Program-made: the position numbers and the translations under genes
Shown here: piece by piece, positions 1 through 10,175 of the stretch
Layout of the letters: every line of letters begins with the position of its first letter
Position numbering within the stretch: position 1 is the first letter of the stretch
Assembly: GCA_963682025.1 (NCBI GenBank)
Contig: OY821520.1
Coordinates: 179,866,626 to 179,930,625 of the forward strand
Source: Cordilura impudica
Lineage: Eukaryota; Arthropoda; Insecta; Diptera; Scathophagidae
Length of the DNA stretch: 64,000 nucleotides
Direction: 5' to 3'
Notes under the pieces: model-generated
What the model was told of the DNA's origin: nothing
What the model saw: the letters and a program-made list of their open reading frames with translations, nothing else
Databases searched by the model: none

Positions 1-86
1 GTTTTCAGAAATTCAAAAAAAGAGATAGTTGATTTGTTCCAAAATGTAAGAACAAATCTTCAAATTCGTCAAAGGTTTTTTTTTTT

Positions 87-358
87 AATAAACGATCTTC
101 TTGTGGGTAGAAACAGAACTAAAGTTTTATTGAAAATTTCTTTCTTTTATACAAAGTTTTAATACAATTATTGCTTATTTTATTATATTGATTAATTGGA
201 ACTTAGTTTCAATTCTAGGTTTTGCTTACCAACTAAAATAATCAGTTATATTATTTTTGTGTATATTCTGCTTACTTGCCGAATGTTATGTTATGTTGTT
301 GTTGTGTATTTGTGTCAATTCTAGGTTTTGCTTATTAGCTAAAATGATCAGTTATATT
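87..358 (-). repeat. 3' LTR of the gypsy-like element, first half
   Basis: Matches 5322-5594 closely and continues at 3803. The intact copy at 5585-5600 shows the uninterrupted sequence, which fixes the insertion point of the DNA transposon at 359/360. Confidence 0.85.
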
Positions 359-359
359 A

Positions 360-975
360 CACAAGGGAACAATGGTTCTGTTGATTAAGAACTGAATATT
401 GTTTTTAAGGTTATTTGGGACGCTGAATCCAAATCTGCCCTTGGTTTTTTTCTATCAGCTCGACTTTTCGATATATACCGTTATGTTCAAAATTAAGGCA
501 CTTCCGCTACATATATTGGAATAACTTGAAAACGGTTCACCATATTAAATTAAAAAAAAAATCCGAAACTCGCAAACAATATTCTCTTAAAGCCGTGCTT
601 ACTTTGTTTTTAAATTTTCCAAGTAGTTTTAGAGATATCGTTCAAGTTTTGAAAAAAAAATTAAAATTTTTTAAAAAAAAACATTTTTTTTGTTCTTTAA
701 AAATTCCTAAAAAATAAAAATGGGACAAAAATCACAGTTTTGGTCTACAAACAGTTAGTTAAATATATTTCGAATAAAATGAGCTTTATTTCATTGCAAT
801 CGGTGCACAACTTTTGATTTTGTTCACGATTTACTGAATTGATATAAATCGCGATTTCCATACAAAAATAACATTTTCTAATGTGTAAGTGTTTGTATGT
901 AATAAGTTAGTTTTTTATGATTCTAAGAATTAAAAAAATTAAGTAATAAAATAAGATTATTTCATTTTTATGGTT
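360..975 (+). repeat. Left terminal inverted repeat of the TTA transposon
   Basis: Pairs with 3180-3802. The first 13 bases match perfectly, the next 60 or so are diverged, and the rest (from about 430) is nearly identical. It contains long A/T homopolymer runs around 650-690. Confidence 0.85.
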
Positions 976-1405
976 GCGGTAGCAAACTCATAACGCCTAT
1001 AAATTTTATTGTCCCTTTATGACACCTAGTCAGTTCACAGTCAATTAAAGAGAAAAAAGAAAAGTCCACTTGTTTTTATTGATGTGTGGTTTACCGTTGG
1101 TAACGGATGATTTTTTAAAGGAATTCCCCTGAACACATGTGTTCATTCATAAGTGACTGTCAATAAAATTGTGGATATAATTTTTTTTGGTACTTCAGTA
1201 AAAAACTACTAAGTATTTTTATGGGTTCATTCAACCAATTTTTCTGATTCAACAAGTGTTTACGAAAGCGAAAAGTATAACGACAAAAAATATAAATCAT
1301 TTTACATTGAACATTTAATCAGTCAACACAAAAAAGTTCAATTTTGTTCCCGTGTGTTATTTATTGAAAATTGTGTTACTTTGATATATACTTCAAAATT
1401 GTGCA

Positions 1406-3097
1406 ATGGCTACGTCAAGAAACACCTGTAAAATCAATCCCAACTATTTTTGTAACATATGTGGCGAATACACGTTTATAAAAAATAGAAAAAGTGTGTC
1501 AGATTTTATTAAAAAAATTTATTTTGACTACTTCGGATTTACCATGGAAACCCGTGACAAGTACTGGATTCCTAATACTGTATGTAAAAACTGTGTAGAG
1601 TATTTAAGGTTATGGGCAAACAAGCAACGGACCCACTTCAAGTATAAAACACCAATGATCTGGCGGGAACCTTCGAATCATTATGATGATTGTTATTTTT
1701 GCGCTGTCAACATAACAGCCATTAATAAAACAAATCGTTCTAAATGGATTTATCCTAACGTGTTGTCTATTACCCAACCAGTCCTGTACTCTAGTGAGGA
1801 TTCAGAACCACAACCATCTACATCTACACACAATTTCCACGACTTACGACAAAATGTTCCTTCACCAATTTCTGAATTTGGATCAGATGACTTGCATTTA
1901 GATATTTCTTCTGAACGCGAGCAATTTAATCAGGAGGAGCTTAGTGATTTAGTGAGAGACCTTGGACTTTCTAAAAAAGCATCTGAAATTCTTGCTTCTC
2001 GATTAAAGCAAAAAAATCTGTTAACCCAAGGAACAACAATTTCATACTACCGTAACAGAGAAAAAAACTTACTTCCATTCTTTTCCGAAGACGATGAATT
2101 TGTTTATTGTTCAGATGTTCCTGGTTTAGTAACAGCGATGGGATTAGAGGAGTATGATCCAAATGACTGGCGACTATTTATAGATTCTTCTAAACGCAGC
2201 CTAAAATGTGTACTTCTGCATAACGGTAATAAATTGGGTTCGTTGCCCATTGCACATTCAACTAAAGCTAAAGAAGAATATTCTACAATTGCCTCAGTTA
2301 TAAATAAAATAAAGTACAACGAACACCGCTGGCTAATTTGTGTGGATCTAAAAATGATGAATTTTCTTCTAGGCCAACAAGGTGGCTACACAAAATATCC
2401 GTGTTTCATTTGTTTATGGGATAGCAGAGCCAGATCTGAACACTGGAGTAAGAAAGACTGGCCTTCGAGGGAAGCTATGGTTCCAGGAAACCACAATATA
2501 GTTAATCAACCACTTGTGCCCAGGGATCGCATAATACTGCCACCTCTCCATATCAAGCTAGGACTTATGAAACAATTTGTCAAAGCTCTCAACAAGGACG
2601 GTGATTGTTTTAGATATATCAGTAAAAAGTTCAACAATTTGAGTTCGGAGAAACTGAAAGCTGGTATTTTTGATGGCCCTCAAATCAAAAAATTAATCAA
2701 TGATGAAAATTTTAGTAATTCCATGACAGATATTGAAAGAAATGCTTGGAATGAATTTGTTTGGATAGTGCGCAATTTCCTGGGAAACAAAAAGGGTGAG
2801 CACTATTCGGACCACGTGGATAACATGTTGTCACATTTCAAGCAGCTTGGTTGTAATATGAGCATTAAGGTGCACTACCTACACAGTCATTTGGATTGTT
2901 TCCCTGAAAATCTTGGAGACTTCAGTGAAGAACAAGGTGAACGTTTCCATCAAGATATCCGCACTATAGAGGAGCGGTACCAGGGTCACTGGGATAAGCA
3001 TATGATGGCGGACTATTGCTGGAGCATTAAAACAAATCCCTCTAAACAAGGTTATTTAAGAAAATCTTATAAAAGAAAATTTTTCGATGAGTTGTAA
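1406..3097 (+). CDS. Putative zinc-binding DDE/D-type transposase of the TTA transposon
   Basis: An uninterrupted 563-codon ORF centred between the inverted repeats. The N-terminus has paired cysteines (CNIC at 16-19, CKNC at 60-63, CYFC at 96-99), followed by a Ser/Pro-rich linker (about 125-180) and a compact C-terminal domain. Candidate catalytic acids are D260 (FIDSS), D314 (VDLK) and E508/E509/E512 (FSEEQGER). A CxxC (C333, C336) follows the second Asp, as zinc-binding inserts do in RAG1, Transib and CMC transposases. The catalytic assignment is inference. The pseudogene fragments at 32289-32990 and 33679-34500 are diverged homologues, so this is a repeated transposon gene and not a host gene. 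The ATG is the first in frame and follows an AT-rich leader. Cys2 pairs also occur in ZAD and THAP domains, but the spacing differs. Confidence 0.75.
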   Translation: MATSRNTCKINPNYFCNICGEYTFIKNRKSVSDFIKKIYFDYFGFTMETRDKYWIPNTVCKNCVEYLRLWANKQRTHFKYKTPMIWREPSNHYDDCYFCAVNITAINKTNRSKWIYPNVLSITQPVLYSSEDSEPQPSTSTHNFHDLRQNVPSPISEFGSDDLHLDISSEREQFNQEELSDLVRDLGLSKKASEILASRLKQKNLLTQGTTISYYRNREKNLLPFFSEDDEFVYCSDVPGLVTAMGLEEYDPNDWRLFIDSSKRSLKCVLLHNGNKLGSLPIAHSTKAKEEYSTIASVINKIKYNEHRWLICVDLKMMNFLLGQQGGYTKYPCFICLWDSRARSEHWSKKDWPSREAMVPGNHNIVNQPLVPRDRIILPPLHIKLGLMKQFVKALNKDGDCFRYISKKFNNLSSEKLKAGIFDGPQIKKLINDENFSNSMTDIERNAWNEFVWIVRNFLGNKKGEHYSDHVDNMLSHFKQLGCNMSIKVHYLHSHLDCFPENLGDFSEEQGERFHQDIRTIEERYQGHWDKHMMADYCWSIKTNPSKQGYLRKSYKRKFFDEL

Positions 3098-3179
3098 TTA
3101 CATTGTAATATTTGTGTATTAAAATTTTTTATTTTTCTTTAAAATTCTCTTTTTGTGTTAAATTAAAAAGTATAGCTGA

Positions 3180-3802
3180 CCATAAAAATGAAATAATCTT
3201 TTTTTATTACTTAATTTTTTTAATTCTTAGAATCATAAAAAACTAACTTATTACATACAAACACTTACACATTAGAAAATGTTATTTTTGTATGGAAATC
3301 GCGATTTATATCAATTCAGTAAATCGTGAACAAAATCAAAAGTTGTGCACCGATTGCAATGAAATAAAGCTCATTTTATTCGAAATATATTTAACTAACT
3401 GTTTGTAGACCAAAACTGTGATTTTTGTCCCATTTTTATTTTTTAGGAATTTTTAAAGAACAAAAAAAATGTTTTTTTTTTTTAAATTTTAATTTTTTTT
3501 TCAAAACTTGAACGATATCTCTAAAACTACTTGGAAAATTTAAAAACAAAGTAAGCACGGCTTTAAGAGAATATTGTTTGCGAGTTTCGGATTTTTTTTT
3601 AATTTAATATGGTGAACCGTTTTCAAGTTATTCCAATATATGTAGCGGAAGTGCCTTAATTTTGAACATAACGGTATATCTCGAAAAGTCGAGCTGATAG
3701 AAAAAAACCAAGTGCAGATTTGAAATCAGCGACCTCAAATTAGTAAAAATTTGCTATAAATTTCAAATCAACACAAAAAAAGTTCAATTTTGTTCCCTTG
3801 TG
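3180..3802 (+). repeat. Right terminal inverted repeat of the TTA transposon
   Basis: Reverse complement of the left terminal repeat; ends ttgttcccttgtg at 3802, followed by the duplicated TTA. Confidence 0.85.
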
Positions 3803-4026
3803 TTATTGTTGTGTATGTTCTGCTTACTTACTGAATGTTGTGTTATGTTGTTGTTGCGTGTTTGTGTCGATATTTAGGTTTGCTTATTTTGCTAGATGGT
3901 TTTGTTGTATATTTTATGTCAACTATTATTTTTATGAACTTAATTTGTGCCGGTGATTGAACTCTGTTACCAAGTGTACTTAGTACACTTGCAATTTATT
4001 TAGCGTATTCGCTGAATGTGTTAACT
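3803..4026 (-). repeat. 3' LTR of the gypsy-like element, second half
   Basis: Resumes the LTR after the transposon and ends gtgttaact, as does the other LTR at 5812. On the minus strand this is the LTR start, immediately downstream of the polypurine tract at 4027-4037. Confidence 0.85.
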
Positions 4027-4102
4027 CCCCCCTTTTTAAGTATCAGCGTCTCGCTGATTAGAAAATTTATTCTATGGGTAGTTTATTTTAATTTCAGGGA
4101 AT

Positions 4103-4320
4103 TCAATTGGAGATGGAATTATCAATGTCATCATCCTGACACATCCTGAGTGTAAATATAATTGAAAGTCCTACAAGGAGTATTAATAAATTGGAACTGA
4201 TGGAAACAAGGGCTTTATAAGAAAGGTCTCTAATTTGTTTAATATTTCCAAGATGAAGGTGATGGAGGTATTGCAAGTCGAGCTTAATCTCTTTTTCTGT
4301 TATATTGTGTTTTAATAATG
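4103..4320 (-). pseudogene. env: Envelope C-terminal remnant of an errantivirus-like element
   Basis: A short minus-strand reading frame ends about 65 bases before the polypurine tract, where env ends in errantiviruses. It encodes a charged amphipathic stretch, then a hydrophobic segment suitable as a membrane anchor (about 15 residues rich in Leu/Ile/Val), then a short acidic tail and a stop. The upstream part of env is missing, so no functional envelope protein can be made. The assignment rests on position and on the anchor-plus-tail layout, not on a recognised fusion domain. Confidence 0.5.
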
Positions 4321-5311
4321 GCCTCTTTTATCTGGTCCATTTCTAAAAAAGCTATATTTTAAATGTGTATTCTGTGTGTATACAATTTTAAATATTCCTT
4401 AGCTTTAATAGTTTTCTAAATAATTTTTATAATTTGTTTTGTGTTAAAAAATTATTTATATAAGATGAATTTTTTAGTTTTGGACATATACGTTTCATAA
4501 AAGTTTTGTTTTTTAACTTTTTTTTTTATAATTTGTATCCCTTTTTTTGACAGTTATTCTTGATTCTACAATTGAGTTTTTTTTCTTAATTTTTAATAAA
4601 AGGTTACAATAATTTAATTTATTATAATTTTATTTTTTTTTTTTTTTTGGCAATTTTCAAAATAAAAGTATGTAAGTTGCTTTTACAATTGTGTTTCTAT
4701 TATAAGTTGTATTTTTTATATTTAATAATTTTTTGTTTACATTGAAATTAACATACAATAATATGATCAGCATTCCGCTCGGGATAGGTGTAATCTCCTT
4801 TTTGCTTCCTACTAAGGTACCGCTTCTCCACAGGTAACTGATGTGAGTTCCTTTGTCCTTCCACAGATGTTTTCTTTTGGTGAACACGATTTATTTAGCG
4901 TGTTTTTTGAGATTCCTTGTTGGCACGCCTTTGAGTCACTGCTATTAACGTTAGTATTTAGGTACAACTTGAAAAAAAATTTTAGTGTTTTTTTTTTTAA
5001 TTTATTAGTCACTGTTCAGCACGTCTTTTTATTTTTAATGTTATTTTGGAATGCGTGTTTGTATTACTTGTTGACCACTGTTTTTAACGTTTCATTTAGT
5101 GTCGTTTGATTGAACACTTTTTTAAAAGTTTTGGTTACGTGCAAATTTTCTTTGAACACTGTTAAACCACTCTCTAACGCGTTTTCCTTATTTTTTAATG
5201 TAATTTGTGAACGCTTATTTAGGTTATTTTAGAATTGCTTTTAATTTTAACTTAAAGATTTGATTTTAATTTTTAAGTCCGGGATTTTAAAACTTTTATT
5301 AAAATTTTAAG
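4321..5311. other. Internal remnant of the gypsy-like element, no recognisable gene
   Basis: AT-rich sequence with only short reading frames on either strand. It probably holds the leader and deletion scar of the LTR element. I recognise no gag or pol motif. Confidence 0.5.
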
Positions 5312-5321
5312 CTCGGGCGCC
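5312..5321 (-). other. Primer-binding site of the gypsy-like element
   Basis: Minus-strand TGGCGCCCGA directly follows the end of the 5' LTR. A site starting TGGCGCC complementary to a tRNA 3' end is typical of retroviruses and gypsy elements. The tRNA is not assigned. Confidence 0.7.
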
Positions 5322-5812
5322 AGTAAACGATCTTCTTGTGGGTAGAAACAGAACTAAACTTTTATTGAAAATTTCTTTCTTTTATACAAAGTTTTAATAC
5401 AATTTTTGTTTATTTTATTATATTGATTAATTGTAACTTAGTTTCAATTCTAGGTTTTGCTTACCAACTAAAATAATCAGTTATATTATTTTTGTGTATA
5501 TTCTGCTTACTTGCCGAATGTTATGTTATGTTGTTGTTGTGTATTTGTGTCAATTCTAGGTTTTGCTTATTAGCTAAAATGATCAGTTATATTATTGTTG
5601 TGTATGTTCTGCTTACTTACTGAATGTTGTGTTATGTTGTTGCGTGTTTGTGTCGATATTTAGGTTTGCTTATTTTGCTAGATGGTTTTGTTGTATATTT
5701 TATGTCAACTATTATTTTCATGAACTTAATTTGTGCCGGTGATTGAACTCTGTTACCAAGTGTACTTAGTACACTTGCAATTTATTTAGCGTATTCGCTG
5801 AATGTGTTAACT
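5322..5812 (-). repeat. 5' LTR of the gypsy-like element
   Basis: Complete LTR, agtaaacgatc...gtgttaact on the plus strand. It matches 87-358 plus 3803-4026 apart from a few substitutions and a 3-bp indel. Confidence 0.85.
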
Positions 5813-6322
5813 TATATGTATGTTAAAATACATCACAAGTCTAGCTGAAAAATAATTTCATCTAAAAAATACTGAAAACGATTTAACTGAATTTCTTATG
5901 AATTTGGTTGAATCAATTCATGGCACATAAACTTAAATTACTGTTCTTAAAAAGCAAAAAAATAAAAAATTTAACACCCTCTTAATATAAGAATACGTTG
6001 CGTTTTACTTGTACGTCGCCCGTCAAACTAATAATCAAAATAAAACAAAAAAACAGAGAAAACATTGCAAAAAATAGAAATTACAGTTCTATAAATTTGC
6101 TTGGTTAACCTGAAATGCAGCAATACAAAAACCATCTTCTCTTCTTTCTTTGTTGCAGAATATGAATAAATATATTAAACACAAGAGACAAAAATAGAGT
6201 AATTGTTTTTGTTTTTTTATAATGATGTTTTTGTACTTAATCAAACAGTTTTAATACAGAAGACGCCAAAGTGCAGTACAGACAAAAACTAACCTACCCA
6301 GGGATGGAAAATATGTTTTCTG
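5813..6322. other. AT-rich intronic sequence, nothing recognised
   Basis: No coding pattern, repeat or RNA gene found. Intronic with respect to the ceramide synthase gene. Confidence 0.5.
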
Positions 6323-6325
6323 TTA

Positions 6326-6645
6326 GTCCCGGTTTACACATGAAATTTTTCTTTCTGAAATTGTTTGATAAAATAAATAGATAAAATGACAAAGTAAACA
6401 TGAACAAATCTTGAATTTCAATACAAAAATTTCAGTAACTTTATTTCAAATTATTGTCTTTCTTAACACAAACGAACATAAAAATAAAAGAAAACTTAAA
6501 ATAACTTCACTTTGAAAATTACGAAGCAAGAAACAAAAGACAATTTCAGAGTACATGAAAGTATGTACCCACTGCCATTCTACTCTCCCTTCTCACCAAT
6601 AAACTCAAGACTTTCAGCAAGAAAACTTTCATGTGTGAACACACA
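6326..6645. mobile_element. MITE relic of the GTTCACAC family
   Basis: An inverted pair, ggtttacacatgaaatttttc near 6331 and aaaactttcatgtgtgaacac near 6622, bounds a 0.3-kb AT-rich segment. The left end follows TTA. Related copies lie at 11650-12065, 13821-14302 and 14452-14895. The right tip is diverged. Confidence 0.5.
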
Positions 6646-7038
6646 ATTATTGTACCAAGCAGACAAACAAATTGTACTTTTTCGATCCTCACGGTACCAA
6701 ATTTTTTTTTAAACAATTTTATCGTATTGAGTCAGATGCTTAGACACTAAAAATACTTTAAAAAATTTTAATTGACGGGATGAAACAAAATTTATCGTTA
6801 ATTTTATGTAGTCGTATAATTACCACAAAACTTTGTAAAATTTTACTCTACTTTCAAAAATTTCAGACCTTTTTTCTGTTTGTCCGCCTCCCTTGGATTC
6901 TTCAGCTGCTGTAGAAACTTGTAATGTATAAATTGCCAAAAAAAAAAAAAAAATTATTGTAATGCAATTTAACCTTTTCAGGATTTGCTATTAAAAAATT
7001 TAAAGGCATTTAATAGCTTTTTAACAATAATACTTTTT

Positions 7039-7767
7039 ATACCCTATACCACTATGTGGTTTGGGTATAATGACTTTGTGCTGCTGTTTGTAACAACCAA
7101 AAATATTTGACCTAGACCCATCTTTAATTATACCGATCGAATCAGAATCAATTTTTGAGTTGATTTAACAATGTTCGTCCGTCCGTTCGTCTGTGTGTCC
7201 ATGTAAACCTTGTAATCAAACTGCAGGTCGCAAATATGAATATATTTTGATGAAATTTGGTATATAAGCTTCTATCGGCCATGGGATGAACGCTATTGAA
7301 ATTGGTGAGAATCGGTCCATGTTCAGACCTAGCCCCCATACAAATGACCCCTATAAAATCGACATAAATTGACATAAGATCCAAATTGTCGTATAGATCT
7401 TAGTCAAATTAATTAATGAATAGTCCAAAAACGATCCCTATGGGACAACTCTTAGTCATAGGCCCCATATAGAGCTGCTTCCCGATTTTCACTTTAATCT
7501 ACCAAAAACAAAAATATTGCACTGATTCATCTCAAATTTTGTTTGTATATATTTTCGCAAAATGCAAGAGACGTTACCAACCACGGTCAGGATCGGTCCA
7601 TTTTTGGACCGAGTCCCCATATAGACATAGCATCCGATATGAACTTTTTCATATCTGCAGCCAAAAAAATTAATAAAAATGCCACTCAAAATTGGTTTAT
7701 GCTTACTTTCTATATCCAATTAGTTGGGCCTAAGAGATAGGGTCTCTAAACGCATGGTATAGGGTAT
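7039..7767. repeat. Dispersed repeat with ATACCCTATACCA ends, copy 1
   Basis: The segment starts ataccctatacca and ends with its reverse complement (tggtatagggtat, ending at 7767). It contains the runs gtccgtccgttcgtctgtgtg and caccaat...cggtcc that recur, inverted, in 20527-25421. No ORF. Similar GTCCGTCTGTC-containing repeats are common in fly introns. Termini and copy number suggest a non-autonomous DNA element, but I see no clear target duplication. Confidence 0.65.
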
Positions 7768-7856
7768 CGTATATAATATATAATAATATAATTTTCTTAC
7801 TTGTTTTATTTTTTTTTTTGTTTTGTTTTGAGAGGTAATTTAAAATCAGCTGTTCA

Positions 7857-8282
7857 ATGTTGCCACTTCCGTATATTTTAGTAAGCAAACATTTTGTACA
7901 TTTGATGTTACATAGATATATTGATCGAAAAAGAACATATGCGGAAGTATTCGATGAATATCCACTCGTATCTAAATACGTAACATCGAAGAAAATTGAT
8001 AAATGGAATCAACAAAATATTTTTACGGAAAATCGTTGGGTGGAAGTATTTAAACATTTTAAAAGCAATTACCTAAACCATGCAAATTTTCAAATTATAG
8101 TTGAATATATTTTCTGTTTGCCTGGGACAAATTCGCCGGTTGAACGTGTATTTTCTTTGATGAACAAGTTGTGGACCGAAGATAAAACTCAATTAGGGGT
8201 ATCAGTGCTTAAGGCTATGTTAATTATTAAAGTTAATATTAAAAAAAAATCATATGAGTCCGATCGCAGGGGAGATGTGTAA
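7857..8282 (+). pseudogene. hAT transposase C-terminal fragment
   Basis: A 141-codon frame whose second half carries the hAT dimerisation signature: a hydrophobic stretch, then LPGTNSPVERVFSLMNKLW and a leucine/lysine-rich tail. In intact hAT transposases (about 600 residues) this C-terminal domain mediates multimerisation. The BED finger and catalytic domain are absent, so this is a 5'-truncated relic. The first 15-20 residues are probably not part of the original protein. Two CAGGGG strings near 8268 and 8351 resemble hAT ends but do not form a convincing pair. Confidence 0.75.
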
Positions 8283-8400
8283 ACATCTAGTAATTAAAGA
8301 TTTTTTTATAGCACTTTCTTAAAATCAAACAGAAAGTGTATCACTTATAGCAATCGACTGCAGGGGATCTGTTAATATAATATTTATTATTATTTATTAT

Positions 8401-9345
8401 TTTAACCGGTTAATTTTTAATTTTTCGTTTTTTATTTTTTATTTTTAATTTTTCGTTTTTCATTTTTATTTTTAATTTGTTTTTTAATTTTTCATTTTTT
8501 ATTTTTAATTTTTCATTTTTCATTTTTTAATTTTAATTTTTCATTTTTTATTTTCAATTTTTAATTTTTTATTTTTCATTTTTAATTTTTTTTCTTCATT
8601 TTTCATTTTCCAATTTTTATTTTTCTTTTTCATTTTTCATTTTTTATTTTTCAATTTTCATTTTTTATTTTTCATTATTCATTTTTAATTTTAGTTTTTC
8701 ATTTTTCATTTATTATTTTTCATGTTTCATTTTTTATTTTTCATTTTTAATTCTTTAGTTTTAATTTTTTATTATTCATTTTTTATTTTTATTTTTCCTT
8801 TCTATTTTTTTTTTTTTAATTTTTAATTTTTCATTTTTAATTTCTTATTTTTCATTTTTCATTTTTTATTTTTCATTTTTTATTTTTTATTTTTATTCTT
8901 AATTTTTCATTTTTAATTTTTTTTTTCTTTTTCGTATTTCCTTTTTCATTTTTTATTTTTCATTTTTCATTTTTTGCTTTTCATTTTTCATATTTAATTT
9001 TTTATTTTTCATTTTTTCATTTTTTTATTTTTCATTTTTTATTTTTTTATTTTTCATTATTCATTTTTAATTTTTCGTTTTTCATTTTTCATTTATTTTT
9101 TATTTTTCATGTTTCATTTTTAATTTTTAATTTTTAATTTTTAATTTTTAATTTTTAATTTTTAATTTTTTATTTTTAAATTTTAATTTTTAATTTTTCA
9201 TTTTTTATTTTTCATTTTTAATTTTTCGTTTTTCATTTTTAATTTTTCATTTTTTTTTTCATTTTTTATTTTTCATTTTGTTTTTAATTTTTTATTTTTC
9301 ACATTTTTTTCTCATTTTTTTATTTTTCATTTTTAATTTTCAACA
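8401..9345 (+). repeat. 0.95-kb T-rich cryptically simple repeat
   Basis: Almost pure runs of T5-6 separated by A, CA or AA, roughly (TTTTTCATTTTTAA)n, with no fixed period. About 90% or more of bases are T or A, with strong strand asymmetry. The same motif on the opposite strand forms 46085-46290. Confidence 0.9.
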
Positions 9346-9398
9346 GGTTATCATAATATCAAAATTTTTTCACCAATACAATCAAATTTTGTCTTACG

Positions 9399-9438
9399 AC
9401 TCACATGTTACGCTCACATGTTACGCTTACATGTTACG
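9399..9438 (+). repeat. Three tandem 13-bp units
   Basis: ctcacatgttacg is repeated three times with one substitution (cttacatgttacg in the third). Confidence 0.85.
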
Positions 9439-9439
9439 T

Positions 9440-9865
9440 TGTTTTTGAAATTTACCCCCCTGCGCGTATAGATGTTTACACATCAAAAATCCTGCCAAGA
9501 GTTCACACATATCTGAAATCGTCACCTAAAATTTTGAAACAAATTTGTGCCTCTGAAAAATATAACAATGTATAAACAATTTTTTTGTAGTGTAACGTAA
9601 AATAAATAATGCCATTCACTATGGCCAAATAAAATATTATATTATCTATGCATTTCCATTTCATATAACCGAACCCATCAGAATTATTCGATGTCCCGTT
9701 TTCAGGTAAAAAAAATATGGTCACTTTACTCATATACCATTAAATAAGACTGCAAAACCGTTTATTTATTAATGAGACTTACATGGCGCAAAGAATAATA
9801 GACTGCTGATTTTAAATATGAATATGGGCCGATAAGAGAAATAATCTAACCCATAAAAACAAATT
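9440..9865. other. Intronic sequence, nothing recognised
   Basis: Contains a near-palindrome (tagatgtttacacatc, 9469-9484) also present inverted at 8274-8290. A minus-strand frame at 9503-9733 has no recognisable domain. Confidence 0.5.
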
Positions 9866-9869
9866 TTTT

Positions 9870-10175
9870 ATTAAAACTCTTTCCTTATGCATATGAGTTT
9901 TGAATCTCTCTGTGACTGTTCGTAACTTTGCATGACTATGTCAAAGTTAATCTTTTTTCACAGCAAGTCTATCGATCTAGCTTCAGATCGATCGGATAAG
10001 GGAAAATGGGTTTTAAATCACTGACTGTACGTGATTGTGCGTGACTACCCCAAAAGTAATATATAGTCACAGCAAGACTATGGGCCAAGTTTCAGATCAA
10101 TTGGATGAGGGGTAATGGGGTTGCCCCATGACAGACAGACTGACAGACAGAGTATGAGTTAAAAAAGAGTAAAAT
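9870..10175 (+). repeat. Dispersed repeat with GTGCGTGAC modules, copy 1
   Basis: Shares long blocks with 12200-12600: tttttattaaaactct at the start, caaagttaatcttttttcacagcaagtctat, then agactatgggccaagtttc and a gacagacagac tail followed by agtatgagttaaaa. Internal modules of roughly 110 bp, each with GTGACTGT/GTGCGTGACTA and a CAAGTTTCAGAT core, appear tandemly repeated. No coding capacity. Confidence 0.7.

Larger units (their letters stand above)
360..3802 (+). mobile_element. DNA transposon with long inverted repeats and TTA target duplication
   Basis: The element starts CACAAGGGAACAA (360-372) and ends with the exact reverse complement (3790-3802). It is flanked by TTA on both sides (357-359, 3803-3805); removing the element and one TTA recreates exactly the sequence of the sister LTR near 5585. 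The inverted repeats extend inward to about 975 and 3180, some 620 bp each, diverged near the tips and almost identical inside. One long ORF (1406-3097) lies between them. CAC ends with a 3-bp duplication are known for CMC/Chapaev3 transposons, and TTA duplications for PIF/Harbinger. The ORF resembles neither well enough for me to decide, so the class is inferred. The intact ORF and clean ends suggest recent activity. Confidence 0.85.
87..5812 (-). mobile_element. Gutted Ty3/gypsy errantivirus-like LTR element
   Basis: Two direct repeats of about 490 bp bound this element: 87-358 joined to 3803-4026, and 5322-5812. Read on the minus strand the LTR begins AGTTAAC, as in insect errantiviruses. 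A purine tract (ccccccttttt on plus, 4027-4037) abuts the left LTR and a primer-binding site abuts the right one, so transcription would run right to left. Only about 1.3 kb remains between the LTRs; gag, protease, reverse transcriptase and integrase are gone and only an env C-terminal remnant can be read. The left LTR was later split by a DNA transposon. I see no clear target duplication at 83-86 versus 5813. It lies in the first intron of the ceramide synthase gene, in the same orientation as that gene. Confidence 0.8.

Noticed and set aside
526..717. 63-codon lysine-rich frame in the transposon's left inverted repeat
   Set aside because: A product of poly-A runs; mirrored non-coding in the right repeat.
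4843..5109. 88-codon plus-strand hydrophobic frame within the gypsy-like element
   Set aside because: Phe/Leu-rich because of T-rich composition, antisense to the element, no conserved motif.
7148..7740. Frames of 65-78 codons on both strands in the dispersed repeat
   Set aside because: They lie in a repeat with no coding constraint; the second copy at 20527-25421 breaks them.
8401..9345. CRISPR-like or satellite array
   Set aside because: No spacers and no fixed period; the context is eukaryotic.
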